A stretch of 38,036 nucleotides of DNA from Clostridia bacterium (GCA_017629115.1 JAGBXV010000104.1:1-38036), one strand, 5' to 3'; shown: positions 1 through 7,372, numbered from the stretch's first letter. The notes: generated by a model not told the origin, from the sequence alone. Numbers and translations are program-made.

Positions 1-1
1 A

Positions 2-781
2 AACGTAGGCGATGGCGCAGACGTTTACGGTCTTATCCCCGACGATGACATCCACTTAAACGGATGGTTTACTGATTACATGGTAATCCGCGGTGGTTCA
101 ACCGTATTTAACGTAAGTGATTTAAGTCTTGATTTAAGACTTTTAATCGAACCTGCTGCTGTTTTAATTCACGCAGTTGAAAGAGCAAAGACAGTAGGTA
201 CATTAAGATTCAACAGCCGTGTTGTAATTCAAGGTTGCGGACCTATCGGTCTTTTATGTATTGCTATCTTGAGAACAATGGGCGTTGAAAACATTGTTGC
301 AGTAGACGGCGAAGATAAGCGTTTACAGTTTGCTGCAGAAATGGGCGCTACAAAGTCAGTTAACTTCAAAAACCATAAAGGTATTGAAGAATTAACAAAA
401 GCTGTAGAAGATGCTTTTGGCGGATATTTAGCAGACTTTGCATTCCAGTGCACAGGTTCACCTATTGCACACGCAAACATTTACAAATTCATCAGACGCG
501 GTGGCGGTCTTTGTGAACTCGGCTTCTTCATCAACGGTGGAGATGCTACAATCAACCCCCATTTTGACATTTGCTCAAAGGAAATCACAACAGTTGGTTC
601 ATGGGTTTACACACTTCGTGATTACGCTACCACATTTGACTTCTTAAAACGAGCTAAAGGAATCGGTTTACCGATAGAAAAACTTATCACACACCGCTTC
701 CCGCTCTCACAGATAAATGAAGCACATGAAACAAACCTCAAGATGGAAGGTTTGAAAGTAGTAATTATTAACGAACAATAA
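2..781 (+). CDS. Zinc-type (MDR) alcohol/polyol dehydrogenase, 5' truncated
   Basis: The open frame runs through the left edge, so 259 C-terminal residues are visible and the start is missing; an internal ATG at 80 is not the real start. The visible part shows the end of the GroES-like catalytic domain, an IEPAAV segment like that of sorbitol/threonine dehydrogenases, and a Rossmann nucleotide site GCGPIGLL followed about 20 residues later by an acidic residue (AVDGEDK), which suggests NAD(H) rather than NADP(H). The zinc-ligand region is off the window. It lies 17 bp upstream of shell genes in the same direction, so it probably interconverts an alcohol and an aldehyde or ketone in the microcompartment pathway, and could recycle NADH made by the aldehyde dehydrogenase. 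Canonical metabolosomes more often use an iron-type dehydrogenase (PduQ/EutG). The substrate cannot be told from the sequence. Confidence 0.85.
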   Translation, partial: NVGDGADVYGLIPDDDIHLNGWFTDYMVIRGGSTVFNVSDLSLDLRLLIEPAAVLIHAVERAKTVGTLRFNSRVVIQGCGPIGLLCIAILRTMGVENIVAVDGEDKRLQFAAEMGATKSVNFKNHKGIEELTKAVEDAFGGYLADFAFQCTGSPIAHANIYKFIRRGGGLCELGFFINGGDATINPHFDICSKEITTVGSWVYTLRDYATTFDFLKRAKGIGLPIEKLITHRFPLSQINEAHETNLKMEGLKVVIINEQ

Positions 782-798
782 TATAGGAGGAAATAAAA

Positions 799-1074
799 AT
801 GGCTAAAGAAGCATTAGGTATGATTGAAACAAGAGGCTTAACAGCAGCAGTTGAAGCAGCTGATGCAATGGTTAAAGCAGCTGAAGTTACACTCATCGGT
901 ACAGAAAAAATCGGTTCTGGTCTCGTTAGCGTTATGGTTCGCGGCGATGTAGGCGCTGTTAAAGCAGCTACAGAAGTTGGAGCTGAATGTGCAGCTAAGC
1001 TCGGCGAGCTCGTTGCAGTTCATGTTATTCCCAGACCCCACGCAGACGTTGAATCCATTTTACCTACACTCTAA
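799..1074 (+). CDS. Microcompartment hexameric shell protein (BMC-H, PduA/EutM-like)
   Basis: A 91-residue single BMC domain (Pfam00936 type), the usual length for PduA/EutM/CsoS1 proteins. It begins with the family hallmark [13 protein letters not shown], has the helix region [13 protein letters not shown], the pore loop [10 protein letters not shown] and the C-terminal [10 protein letters not shown]. Six copies would form a flat tile; the KIGSG loop lines a small polar pore of the PduA kind, which in that family passes small metabolites. A perfect AGGAGG at 785-790 sits 8 bp before the ATG, suggesting high expression as expected for the bulk shell tile. It is nearly identical in its central region to the BMC-H gene that follows, including long stretches of DNA identity. 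Confidence 0.96.
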   Translation: MAKEALGMIETRGLTAAVEAADAMVKAAEVTLIGTEKIGSGLVSVMVRGDVGAVKAATEVGAECAAKLGELVAVHVIPRPHADVESILPTL

Positions 1075-1092
1075 TATTTTGAGGTGAGCTAA

Positions 1093-1542
1093 ATGGCTGA
1101 AAAGAAAAAAAGCACTGCTGCCGCTGCTTCTTCAAAAAAGAAAACAACGACAAAAAGTGCGACAAAACCTGCAAGTGCAATAACTGCACCTGCAAAAGTA
1201 AACGACACAGTGTCAGTTAAAGAAAATTCAAATATTAACACAAATATGAAGGGAGAAATTAAAATGGCACAGGAAGCATTAGGTATGGTAGAAACAAGAG
1301 GTTTAGTAGCAGCTATCGAAGCAGCTGACTCTATGCTCAAAGCAGCTAATGTTATTTTAGTTGGCACAGAAAAAATCGGTTCTGGTCTCGTTAGCGTTAT
1401 GGTTCGCGGTGATGTAGGCGCTGTTAAATCAGCTGTTGAAGTTGGTTCTTCAAACGCTGCAAAATTAGGCGAACTCGTTGCTACACATGTTATCCCCAGA
1501 CCCCACAACGATGTTGAAAAGATTTTACCCGCTATTAAATAA
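1093..1542 (+). CDS. BMC-H shell protein with lysine-rich N-terminal tail and likely internal start
   Basis: The frame encodes 149 residues. Residues 58-149 are a canonical BMC-H domain ([14 protein letters not shown], pore [20 protein letters not shown]). Residues 1-57 are a low-complexity tail rich in Lys, Ala, Thr and Ser with two KKK clusters, probably disordered and positively charged. The first ATG has a GAGGTG ribosome site at 1081-1086. The ATG at 1264, which begins the canonical domain, has its own GAAGGGAG site ending at 1255, 8 bp upstream. Two products, tailed and untailed, are therefore likely from one gene. In solved BMC-H structures both termini lie on the concave face, generally thought to face the cytosol, so the tail would decorate the outside; this is inference. 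It follows the first BMC-H gene by 18 bp. Confidence 0.92.
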   Translation: MAEKKKSTAAAASSKKKTTTKSATKPASAITAPAKVNDTVSVKENSNINTNMKGEIKMAQEALGMVETRGLVAAIEAADSMLKAANVILVGTEKIGSGLVSVMVRGDVGAVKSAVEVGSSNAAKLGELVATHVIPRPHNDVEKILPAIK

Positions 1543-1571
1543 TTAAATCTTTTTCAAAGAGGTTGATTTTT

Positions 1572-1596
1572 GCGTCGGGAGCACAGCTTCCGACGC
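1572..1596 (+). other. Intercistronic hairpin between shell genes
   Basis: The 103-bp gap between the second BMC-H gene and the vertex gene contains an 11-bp stem (one G-U pair): GCGTCGGGAGC at 1572-1582 and GCTTCCGACGC at 1586-1596, with a three-base loop. It is followed by GGAATAACCCC and not by a T-run, so it is not a standard terminator. Such hairpins inside operons often protect the 3' end of the upstream mRNA part or mark a processing site. That would fit the need for much more hexamer than pentamer, but this role is inferred. Confidence 0.6.
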
Positions 1597-1646
1597 GGAA
1601 TAACCCCTTAAAAGTTCCAATTATATTGTAAGGAATGGTGTAAATT

Positions 1647-1916
1647 ATGATCATCGGAAAAGTAACAGGAAATATTGTTTCTACACGCAAGAATGAAAAA
1701 TTGCAGGGGCAGAAGCTCTTAGTTGTAGAGATATTCGAATCTATTGATAAATGCAAATCAAAGATAATTGCAATTGATAATGTAGGTGCAGGTATCGGCG
1801 AAGTTGTAGTTGTAGCTCAGGGCAGCGCTGCTCGTATCGGCTGTAACTTGGATAACTCTCCCGTAGATGCAGCTATCGTAGGTATTGTTGATAACGGTTC
1901 TGAACTGGAGTTGTGA
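1647..1916 (+). CDS. Microcompartment vertex protein (BMC-P, EutN/CcmL family)
   Basis: An 89-residue protein of the EutN/CcmL/PduN family (Pfam03319), the typical length. It shows the family start MIIGKVTGNIVSTRK, the central segment KLLVVEI, then IAIDNVGAGIGEVVVVAQGSAAR and the C-terminal VDAAIVGIVD. Five copies would cap the twelve vertices of the icosahedral shell, so little is needed. It is preceded by a hairpin and a weak AAGGAATGGTG ribosome site, in contrast to the perfect site of the first hexamer gene. It is the only vertex gene in the window; others may lie upstream. Confidence 0.95.
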   Translation: MIIGKVTGNIVSTRKNEKLQGQKLLVVEIFESIDKCKSKIIAIDNVGAGIGEVVVVAQGSAARIGCNLDNSPVDAAIVGIVDNGSELEL

Positions 1917-1920
1917 TAAA

Positions 1921-3252
1921 ATGACCCTTAACGAGTTGAAACTCAAATTAAGAGGCGCAGGTGTTGCAGGCGCAGGCGGTGCGGGTTTTCCTACATACGC
2001 AAAGTTATCTGACGCTGCAGACACAATTATCCTTAATTGTGCAGAATGCGAACCTCTCTTAAAACTTCACAGACAGGTTTTAGCTGAATATGCTTACGAA
2101 ATCCTGTCTGCTTTACAAACAGTTAAAGAAGCTACAGGTGCTGATAATGTTATTATCGCACTAAAAAAGAATTATAAAGATGCAATCAATGCAGTAAATT
2201 CTGTTTTAGATAAATTTAATAATTTTAGTATTTCATATTTACCTGAGGTATACCCTGCAGGTGATGAAGTGGTTACTATTTACGAGTCAACCGGAAGAAT
2301 TGTTCCTCCCGGTAAGCTCCCCATATCTGTTGGTGTTATAGTTTTTAATGTTGAAACAATGCTTAACATCTATAACGCAATTACTACAGATACACCTGTT
2401 ACACATTCTTATGTAACAGTTACGGGTGCTGTAAATAATCCTGTTACAGTTAAAGCGCCTTTGGGTATGAGCTTTAAGGAATTAATTGATTTAGCTGGTG
2501 GTTCGTATCTCGATGAGTACAGCGTTATTAACGGTGGACCTATGATGGGTAAACTTGTTAATGAACTTGACACTGTAACCAAGACCACCACTGCCCTGCT
2601 CGTTTTACCAAACAATAATCAGGTTATAGAAAAGAAAAAAGCGCGTGTTTCAATAAGCTTAAAGCGCGCCATGGCAAGTTGTTGTCAGTGTAGATCTTGT
2701 ACAGTTACTTGTTCAAGAAACTTGCTTGGTCATCCAATTGAACCTCACGCGTTTATGAGAACAGCCACAAGCGGTGTTACAAAGGATTTAGCGCCTTTCC
2801 TTAATACATTCTTCTGCTCTGGCTGTGGAATATGCGAAATGTATTCATGTCCGCAAGGGTTAGCCCCTAGAACATTGATTACAGAATATAAGATGGGACT
2901 GAGAAATAACGGTGTACCGATTCCAAGTGATTTACCTGAACCAGTGGCTGATGAGAACCGTAAAATGAAACTTGTTCCCATTTCACGACTGACCTCAAGG
3001 CTTGGACTTTCAAAATATAATAGTCCTGCTCCACTTGTTGAGGATGAAATCATACCTAAAAAGGTTAAGATTACATTTAACCAAAACATAGGAGCACCTG
3101 CAAAACCCACAGTTAAATCAGGTGACAAGGTAACAGTAGGTCAGGTAATTGCTGATCTTGATGAAAAAAGCTTGGGACTTCCCATACACTGCTCCATCAA
3201 CGGCACAATAGTCGACGCAAATGAACATTTTATAATTGTTAAGAGCAAATAA
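1921..3252 (+). CDS. pduS: PduS-like Fe-S flavoprotein (RnfC-like electron carrier)
   Basis: A 443-residue protein. The start at 1921 is chosen because MTLNELKLKL begins the family and GGAG lies just upstream; a 12-codon upstream extension would overlap the vertex gene. Domains in order: an RnfC/NuoF-like Gly-rich region (GAGVAGAGGAGFPTY, about 13-27) for FMN/NADH, an SLBB-like region near the middle, two 4Fe-4S motifs with cysteines 254/257/260/264 and 299/302/305/310, and a C-terminal barrel-sandwich region ending in VIADLDEK...SINGTIVDA. PduS is known from propanediol compartments, where it reduces cobalamin, and it binds PduT. No B12 enzyme is visible here, so its job may be NADH oxidation and electron export. 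It is followed directly by the PduT-like gene. Confidence 0.9.
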   Translation: MTLNELKLKLRGAGVAGAGGAGFPTYAKLSDAADTIILNCAECEPLLKLHRQVLAEYAYEILSALQTVKEATGADNVIIALKKNYKDAINAVNSVLDKFNNFSISYLPEVYPAGDEVVTIYESTGRIVPPGKLPISVGVIVFNVETMLNIYNAITTDTPVTHSYVTVTGAVNNPVTVKAPLGMSFKELIDLAGGSYLDEYSVINGGPMMGKLVNELDTVTKTTTALLVLPNNNQVIEKKKARVSISLKRAMASCCQCRSCTVTCSRNLLGHPIEPHAFMRTATSGVTKDLAPFLNTFFCSGCGICEMYSCPQGLAPRTLITEYKMGLRNNGVPIPSDLPEPVADENRKMKLVPISRLTSRLGLSKYNSPAPLVEDEIIPKKVKITFNQNIGAPAKPTVKSGDKVTVGQVIADLDEKSLGLPIHCSINGTIVDANEHFIIVKSK

Positions 3253-3272
3253 CTCGGAAAGGAAGATGCAGA

Positions 3273-3821
3273 ATGAGTAAAGCAATCGGTATGATTGAGT
3301 ATCAGACTGTTTCAACAGGCGTTGTTGCAGCAGATACAATGGTTAAAACTGCCGATGTTGATATAATCGAGGCGCAAACAGTTTGCCCCGGTAAATACAT
3401 AGTAATTATTTCAGGTGAATTGTCAGCGGTACGCGCTGCAGTTGACGCATCAAAAGCACTCTATGAGGAAGGACTTATTGACAGCTTTGTGCTTGGTAAT
3501 CCCCATGAGTCAATATTCTCTGCTATTTACGGTGCAACAAGCCTTGGTGAAGTTGACGCATTAGGAGTATTGGAAACATATTCTGCAGCTTCTATTATAG
3601 TTGCAGCAGATACCGCAGCTAAAACTGCTGAAGTTGATTTAATTGAACTTCGTATTGCAAAGGGTATGTGCGGTAAATCTTATATGTTTATAACAGGAAG
3701 CGTAGCTTCTGTTACAGCAGCTATAGAACGCACTCGTAGCCAAATGGAAGACACGGGATTTTTCCTTGATAGCTCTATCATTGCAAAACCTGACGAAAAA
3801 CTCTGGCAGACATTAATTTAG
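3273..3821 (+). CDS. pduT: PduT-like tandem-domain shell protein with Fe-S pore cysteine
   Basis: A 182-residue protein with two BMC domains (about 1-90 and 95-182), the size of PduT (184 residues). The first domain reads MSKAIGMIEYQTV and carries VCPGKY with the cysteine at residue 38, the position of the PduT cysteine that, three per trimer, holds a 4Fe-4S cluster in the central pore. The second domain has ALGVLETYSAASIIVAADTA and ends IIAKPDEKLW. A good ribosome site (GGAAAGGA) lies upstream. Next to PduS, this suggests an electron path through the shell. The family link and the cysteine are read directly; electron transfer is inferred from PduS-PduT work. Confidence 0.92.
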   Translation: MSKAIGMIEYQTVSTGVVAADTMVKTADVDIIEAQTVCPGKYIVIISGELSAVRAAVDASKALYEEGLIDSFVLGNPHESIFSAIYGATSLGEVDALGVLETYSAASIIVAADTAAKTAEVDLIELRIAKGMCGKSYMFITGSVASVTAAIERTRSQMEDTGFFLDSSIIAKPDEKLWQTLI

Positions 3822-3861
3822 TTTAAAATTTTCACGATACATATAAACGGAGGCTATTAAA

Positions 3862-5259
3862 ATGGAAATGAACGAAAGCTACATTAACCAGATTGTACAA
3901 AGTGTAATCAAAAATTTAGAAAATGCTGAGCCTACTGGCGACAGAAAGTTAAAGGGTGTATTTACAAATATGTCTGATGCCCTAAACGCTGTTCAGGAAG
4001 CTTATCTTTTCTATAAGTCATACTCTGTTGAACAGAGAGAAAAGATGATTTCAAACATCAGAAAGTTAACACTTCAAGAGGCTGAAATTATGGCTAAAAT
4101 GGGTGTCGAAGAAACAGGCATGGGCAGAGTTTCTGATAAGATTATCAAGCATCAGCTCGTTGCTAACAAAACACCCGGTACAGAAGATTTAACAACTCAG
4201 GCTATCACAGGTGATGACGGTCTTACATTAGTTGAAATGGCTCCTTACGGCGTTATCGGTAGTATTACACCTTCAACTAACCCCAGTGAAACAGTTATCT
4301 GTAACTCAATCGGTATGATTGCAGGTGGTAATGGCGTTGTATTTAACCCCCACCCCAACGCTTGTAAAGTTGCAAACTACGCAGTAGACCTTGTTAACCG
4401 TGCTATTATCGAAGCAGGCGGTCCTGAAAACTTAGTAGTTTCAGTATACAAACCCACAATGGACTCATCAAAAGAAATGATGGCTTCTCCCATTGTTCGT
4501 ATGTTGGTTGCTACAGGTGGTCCCGGTGTTGTTAGAACACTTCTCTCTTCCGGTAAGAAAGCAATCGGTGCAGGCGCAGGTAATCCCCCTGTTATCGTTG
4601 ACGATACAGCAGACATTGCTAAAGCTGCAAAAGACATTATCGCAGGTGCAAGCTTTGACAATAACCTTCCTTGTATTGCAGAAAAAGAATGTTTTGCATT
4701 TGCAAACATCGCAGACGAACTTATTACAAATATGACACAGAACGGCGCCTACTTTTTAAATGCAGCCCAGGCTGAACAGTTAAAGGGCATCGCTCTGGTT
4801 GAAAAAGACGGCAAATATTCAATTAATAAAAAATGGGTTGGTAAGGACGCAGGTCTTTTCTTAAAAGAACTTGGCATTAATTCTGACGCAAGATTAATCA
4901 TCTGCGAAACAGACGAATTACACCCCTTTGTTCAGGTTGAAATGATGATGCCCATTCTTCCCATTGTTCGTGTAAACAATATTCAGGAAGCTATTAAAAT
5001 GGCTGTTAAAGCTGAACACGGTAACCGCCACACAGCTCATATCCACTCAAAGAACATTGACAACTTAACAGCATTTGCAAAAGCTGTTGAAACAACAATC
5101 TTCGTTAAAAATGCTCCCTCATATGCAGGCATTGGTGCAGGCGGCGAAGGTTATACAACATTCACAATTGCAGGACCCACAGGCGAAGGTCTCACCGCTG
5201 CTCATTCATTCACAAGAGCAAGAAGATGCGTTATGGTTGACGGTCTTCGTATTGTATAA
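3862..5259 (+). CDS. pduP: CoA-acylating aldehyde dehydrogenase, BMC-targeted (PduP-like)
   Basis: A 465-residue aldehyde dehydrogenase, matching PduP/EutE length. It would convert an aldehyde, NAD+ and CoA to acyl-CoA and NADH inside the shell. The catalytic cysteine is Cys271 in NNLPCIAEKE, and the ATGGPGVV and GAGAGNPPVIVD segments are typical of the acylating branch. Residues 1-20 (MEMNESYINQIVQSVIKNLE) form a probable amphipathic helix followed by a polar linker, the classical encapsulation peptide. A GGAGG site is 8 bp upstream of the ATG at 3862; a second in-frame ATG at 3868 is less well placed. It lies between two tandem-domain shell genes. The chain length of the aldehyde cannot be determined from sequence. 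Confidence 0.95.
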   Translation: MEMNESYINQIVQSVIKNLENAEPTGDRKLKGVFTNMSDALNAVQEAYLFYKSYSVEQREKMISNIRKLTLQEAEIMAKMGVEETGMGRVSDKIIKHQLVANKTPGTEDLTTQAITGDDGLTLVEMAPYGVIGSITPSTNPSETVICNSIGMIAGGNGVVFNPHPNACKVANYAVDLVNRAIIEAGGPENLVVSVYKPTMDSSKEMMASPIVRMLVATGGPGVVRTLLSSGKKAIGAGAGNPPVIVDDTADIAKAAKDIIAGASFDNNLPCIAEKECFAFANIADELITNMTQNGAYFLNAAQAEQLKGIALVEKDGKYSINKKWVGKDAGLFLKELGINSDARLIICETDELHPFVQVEMMMPILPIVRVNNIQEAIKMAVKAEHGNRHTAHIHSKNIDNLTAFAKAVETTIFVKNAPSYAGIGAGGEGYTTFTIAGPTGEGLTAAHSFTRARRCVMVDGLRIV

Positions 5260-5283
5260 TTTACACGATAAAGGATTGATATT

Positions 5284-5928
5284 ATGAACGCATTAGGAAT
5301 GGTAGAAGTATATAGCTTTACAACAGCCGTTTGTGTAGCTGATGTTGCTGCTAAAACATCTGATGTAAAAATCATTGCTTTTGACAGAAACAGACCGATC
5401 AGTCCGGATGTTCCTGCTCCCTTGGTAATGATTGTAAAATTTGAAGGTGATGTTGCTGCAGTAAAGGCTGCTGTTGAAGCTAGTGTTGAATACGCAAAAG
5501 CTGAAGGTAAGTACATAGTTTCCCATGTTATCCCCAATCCCGGTATTGGTGTGGAAAAAATGGCTTACCGTATGGATATCAACAAGGATAAATATAACAA
5601 AAAGCTTCCTAAGAGCTTCTTAGGTGTTGATTATAAGGCACCTGAGAATAACGATGAAGCAATCGGTCTTTTGGAAGTTCAGGGGCTTGTTGCATCTATC
5701 GAAGGTGCTGACTCTATGCTCAAAGCTGCCGATGTAAGACTTATTCACTCAGAAAAGCGTCTGGGTGGTAGACTTGTTACATTTATCATTAAGGGCAATG
5801 TTGCTGCTGTAAAGGCTGCTATTGAAGCCGGCGAAGAAAATGCCAAAGTACTCGGCGAAATCTTCGGTAAAGCAGTTATTCCTCGTCCCCACGATGAAGT
5901 TATTAAGTTCTTTGACATTGAAGAATAA
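5284..5928 (+). CDS. Tandem-domain trimeric shell protein (BMC-T)
   Basis: A 214-residue protein with two BMC domains that differ from each other. Domain 1 (about 1-95) starts MNALGMVEVYSFTTAV, contains an insertion rich in Pro (RPISPDVPAPL) near where the pore loop lies, and ends SHVIPNPGIGVEKM. A Lys/Asp-rich linker of about 30 residues (centred on NKDKYNKKLPKSF) leads to domain 2 (about 125-214), which closely resembles the BMC-H proteins here (AIGLLEVQGLVASIEGADS, VIPRPHDEV). The domain order and length suggest a pseudohexameric trimer, possibly with a larger pore for cofactors; whether it stacks or gates is not visible. It lacks a cysteine matching PduT Cys38. The ribosome site AAAGGA is 8 bp upstream. 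Confidence 0.9.
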   Translation: MNALGMVEVYSFTTAVCVADVAAKTSDVKIIAFDRNRPISPDVPAPLVMIVKFEGDVAAVKAAVEASVEYAKAEGKYIVSHVIPNPGIGVEKMAYRMDINKDKYNKKLPKSFLGVDYKAPENNDEAIGLLEVQGLVASIEGADSMLKAADVRLIHSEKRLGGRLVTFIIKGNVAAVKAAIEAGEENAKVLGEIFGKAVIPRPHDEVIKFFDIEE

Positions 5929-5953
5929 TTTTCTATAAAGCGAGTGTATTATT

Positions 5954-6592
5954 ATGTACGATATTAAAGAAATTACAGAAGCTGTTAAAAAAGCAGTTAT
6001 TGATTTCGAAGAAAATAGAGATAAAGTTACAATAGGTGTTTCTCAGCGTCATGTTCACTTGTCAAGAAAAGACCTTGATATTCTTTTCGGCGAAGGCTTC
6101 GAACTGACAAAGAAAAAGACACTTATGGGCAGAGAGTTTGCTTCTGACCAGTTTGTAACTTTAGTAGGACCTTCTTTGAAGTCTATTGAAAAAGTAAGAG
6201 TTTTAGGACCTGTAAGAAAAGATACACAGGTTGAAATTTCCAAAACCGATACCTTTATTTTAAAGGTAAGTCCTCCGGTTCGCCCCTCGGGCAAAATAGA
6301 GGGCTCTGAGCGTTTGGTACTTGTTGGTCCCTGCGGTACTGTTTATCTTAACGAAGGCGTTATTATTGCAAACCGCCATATCCATTTAGATCCTCAGTAC
6401 GCTGCTGCAAACAACATTTCTGACAATGAGTATGTTGATGTTGTTGTAGAAGGTATTAAACCCACAAGATTTTATGATGTACAGGTTCGTGTGCGTGACG
6501 ATTTCAGATGCGAAATGCACATTGATACTGACGACGCTAACTCTACTCTGCTCAGAAACGGTGATAAAGTTAAAATCATCAAAAAGAAGTAA
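5954..6592 (+). CDS. pduL: Phosphate acyltransferase PduL, BMC-associated
   Basis: A 212-residue PduL-family phosphotransacylase, unrelated in fold to Pta. It converts acyl-CoA and phosphate to acyl-phosphate and CoA, so CoA is recycled within the shell and ATP can be made outside by an acyl kinase. The two zinc-binding HxH motifs are visible: QRHVHLS (His33/His35) and NRHIHLD (His142/His144), with GPCGTVYLNEGVI between. The first 20 residues (MYDIKEITEAVKKAVIDFEE) are predicted to be an amphipathic helix of the encapsulation-peptide type. The ribosome site is weak (GCGAG). It is separated from the shell gene by 25 bp and followed 15 bp later by the regulator. Confidence 0.95.
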   Translation: MYDIKEITEAVKKAVIDFEENRDKVTIGVSQRHVHLSRKDLDILFGEGFELTKKKTLMGREFASDQFVTLVGPSLKSIEKVRVLGPVRKDTQVEISKTDTFILKVSPPVRPSGKIEGSERLVLVGPCGTVYLNEGVIIANRHIHLDPQYAAANNISDNEYVDVVVEGIKPTRFYDVQVRVRDDFRCEMHIDTDDANSTLLRNGDKVKIIKKK

Positions 6593-6607
6593 TTTAGGAG
6601 TGATGAG

Positions 6608-7372
6608 ATGTTTGCATTAGAGCGCCAGAAGGTAATTTTAGAAAAATTGAATTTTGAAGGTGCTGTATGGGTAAGCAAACTCAGCACAGAATTAGGTGTT
6701 ACTGAAGAAACAATCAGACGAGATCTTGAAAAACTTGAAAATCAGGAAGTTTTAGTCAGAACACACGGCGGAGCTGTTCCTGTTACTGAAAGTTCCTATG
6801 AGCTTTCTTTGGAAAAGCGTAAACAGACTAATCTTGTTGCAAAAGAAAAGTTAGCAAGATCGGCAGTTGAGCATATTTTGCCAGGTGATACGATTTTTTT
6901 AGACTCATCAACCACTACTTTTTATATAGCAAAAGAAATAAAAAAACTCAAGAATATTACTGTTGTAAGTAATTCGCTTCGAGTTATAAATGAACTCTCT
7001 AATGCTGAAAACATTAAAACAATTGGCGTTGGTGGTGTTGTAAGTAACAACCAGTCTATGGTTGGATACTTGGCGGAAAACACAATAAAAAACAATTTTT
7101 ACGCGATGAAATTTTTCTTTTCTAGTAAAGGTGTTTCACTTGAAGCAGGCATTATGGAAAGTAATGATATGGAATGCGCTATCAAAAAGCAGATGATTGC
7201 AAACGCTACAGAAAAGTATTATCTGTGTGACACTTCAAAGATAGGCAGAGTTGGTTTTTATAAACTGCTTCCTATTGATGAAATAGATTATTTTGTAACA
7301 GACGCAACGCTCGGCGATGAATACACCGCCTTCTTTAACGAGTATGATATAAAATATATACAAGCAGAATAA
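6608..7372 (+). CDS. DeoR/GlpR-family transcriptional regulator
   Basis: A 254-residue regulator with an N-terminal winged helix-turn-helix (about 20-43, VSKLSTELGVTEETIRRDLE, followed by RTHGGAV) and a C-terminal sugar-phosphate-binding DeoRC domain of the ribose-isomerase-like fold (FLDSSTTTFYIAKEI and VVSNSLRVINEL). This is the usual DeoR length. An AGGAG site at 6597-6601 precedes the ATG. It is the last gene of the microcompartment operon and is likely to control it, usually as a repressor released by a phosphorylated sugar. That hints that the pathway's inducer is a phosphorylated sugar or related compound; this is an inference from the family. Confidence 0.93.
   Translation: MFALERQKVILEKLNFEGAVWVSKLSTELGVTEETIRRDLEKLENQEVLVRTHGGAVPVTESSYELSLEKRKQTNLVAKEKLARSAVEHILPGDTIFLDSSTTTFYIAKEIKKLKNITVVSNSLRVINELSNAENIKTIGVGGVVSNNQSMVGYLAENTIKNNFYAMKFFFSSKGVSLEAGIMESNDMECAIKKQMIANATEKYYLCDTSKIGRVGFYKLLPIDEIDYFVTDATLGDEYTAFFNEYDIKYIQAE

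Noticed and set aside
1089-1508. 139-residue - strand frame opposite the tailed BMC-H gene
   Set aside because: It is the mirror of a repetitive Lys/Ala-rich coding stretch, has no ribosome site, and resembles nothing; the + strand frame has a clear BMC domain.
1572-1596. Intercistronic hairpin as a transcription terminator
   Set aside because: The stem is strong but followed by GGAATAACCCC rather than a T-run.
1921-3821. Calling the operon a propanediol (Pdu) system from the PduS and PduT matches
   Set aside because: No diol dehydratase, reactivase or cobalamin gene is visible; PduS/PduT-like genes also occur in other locus types.
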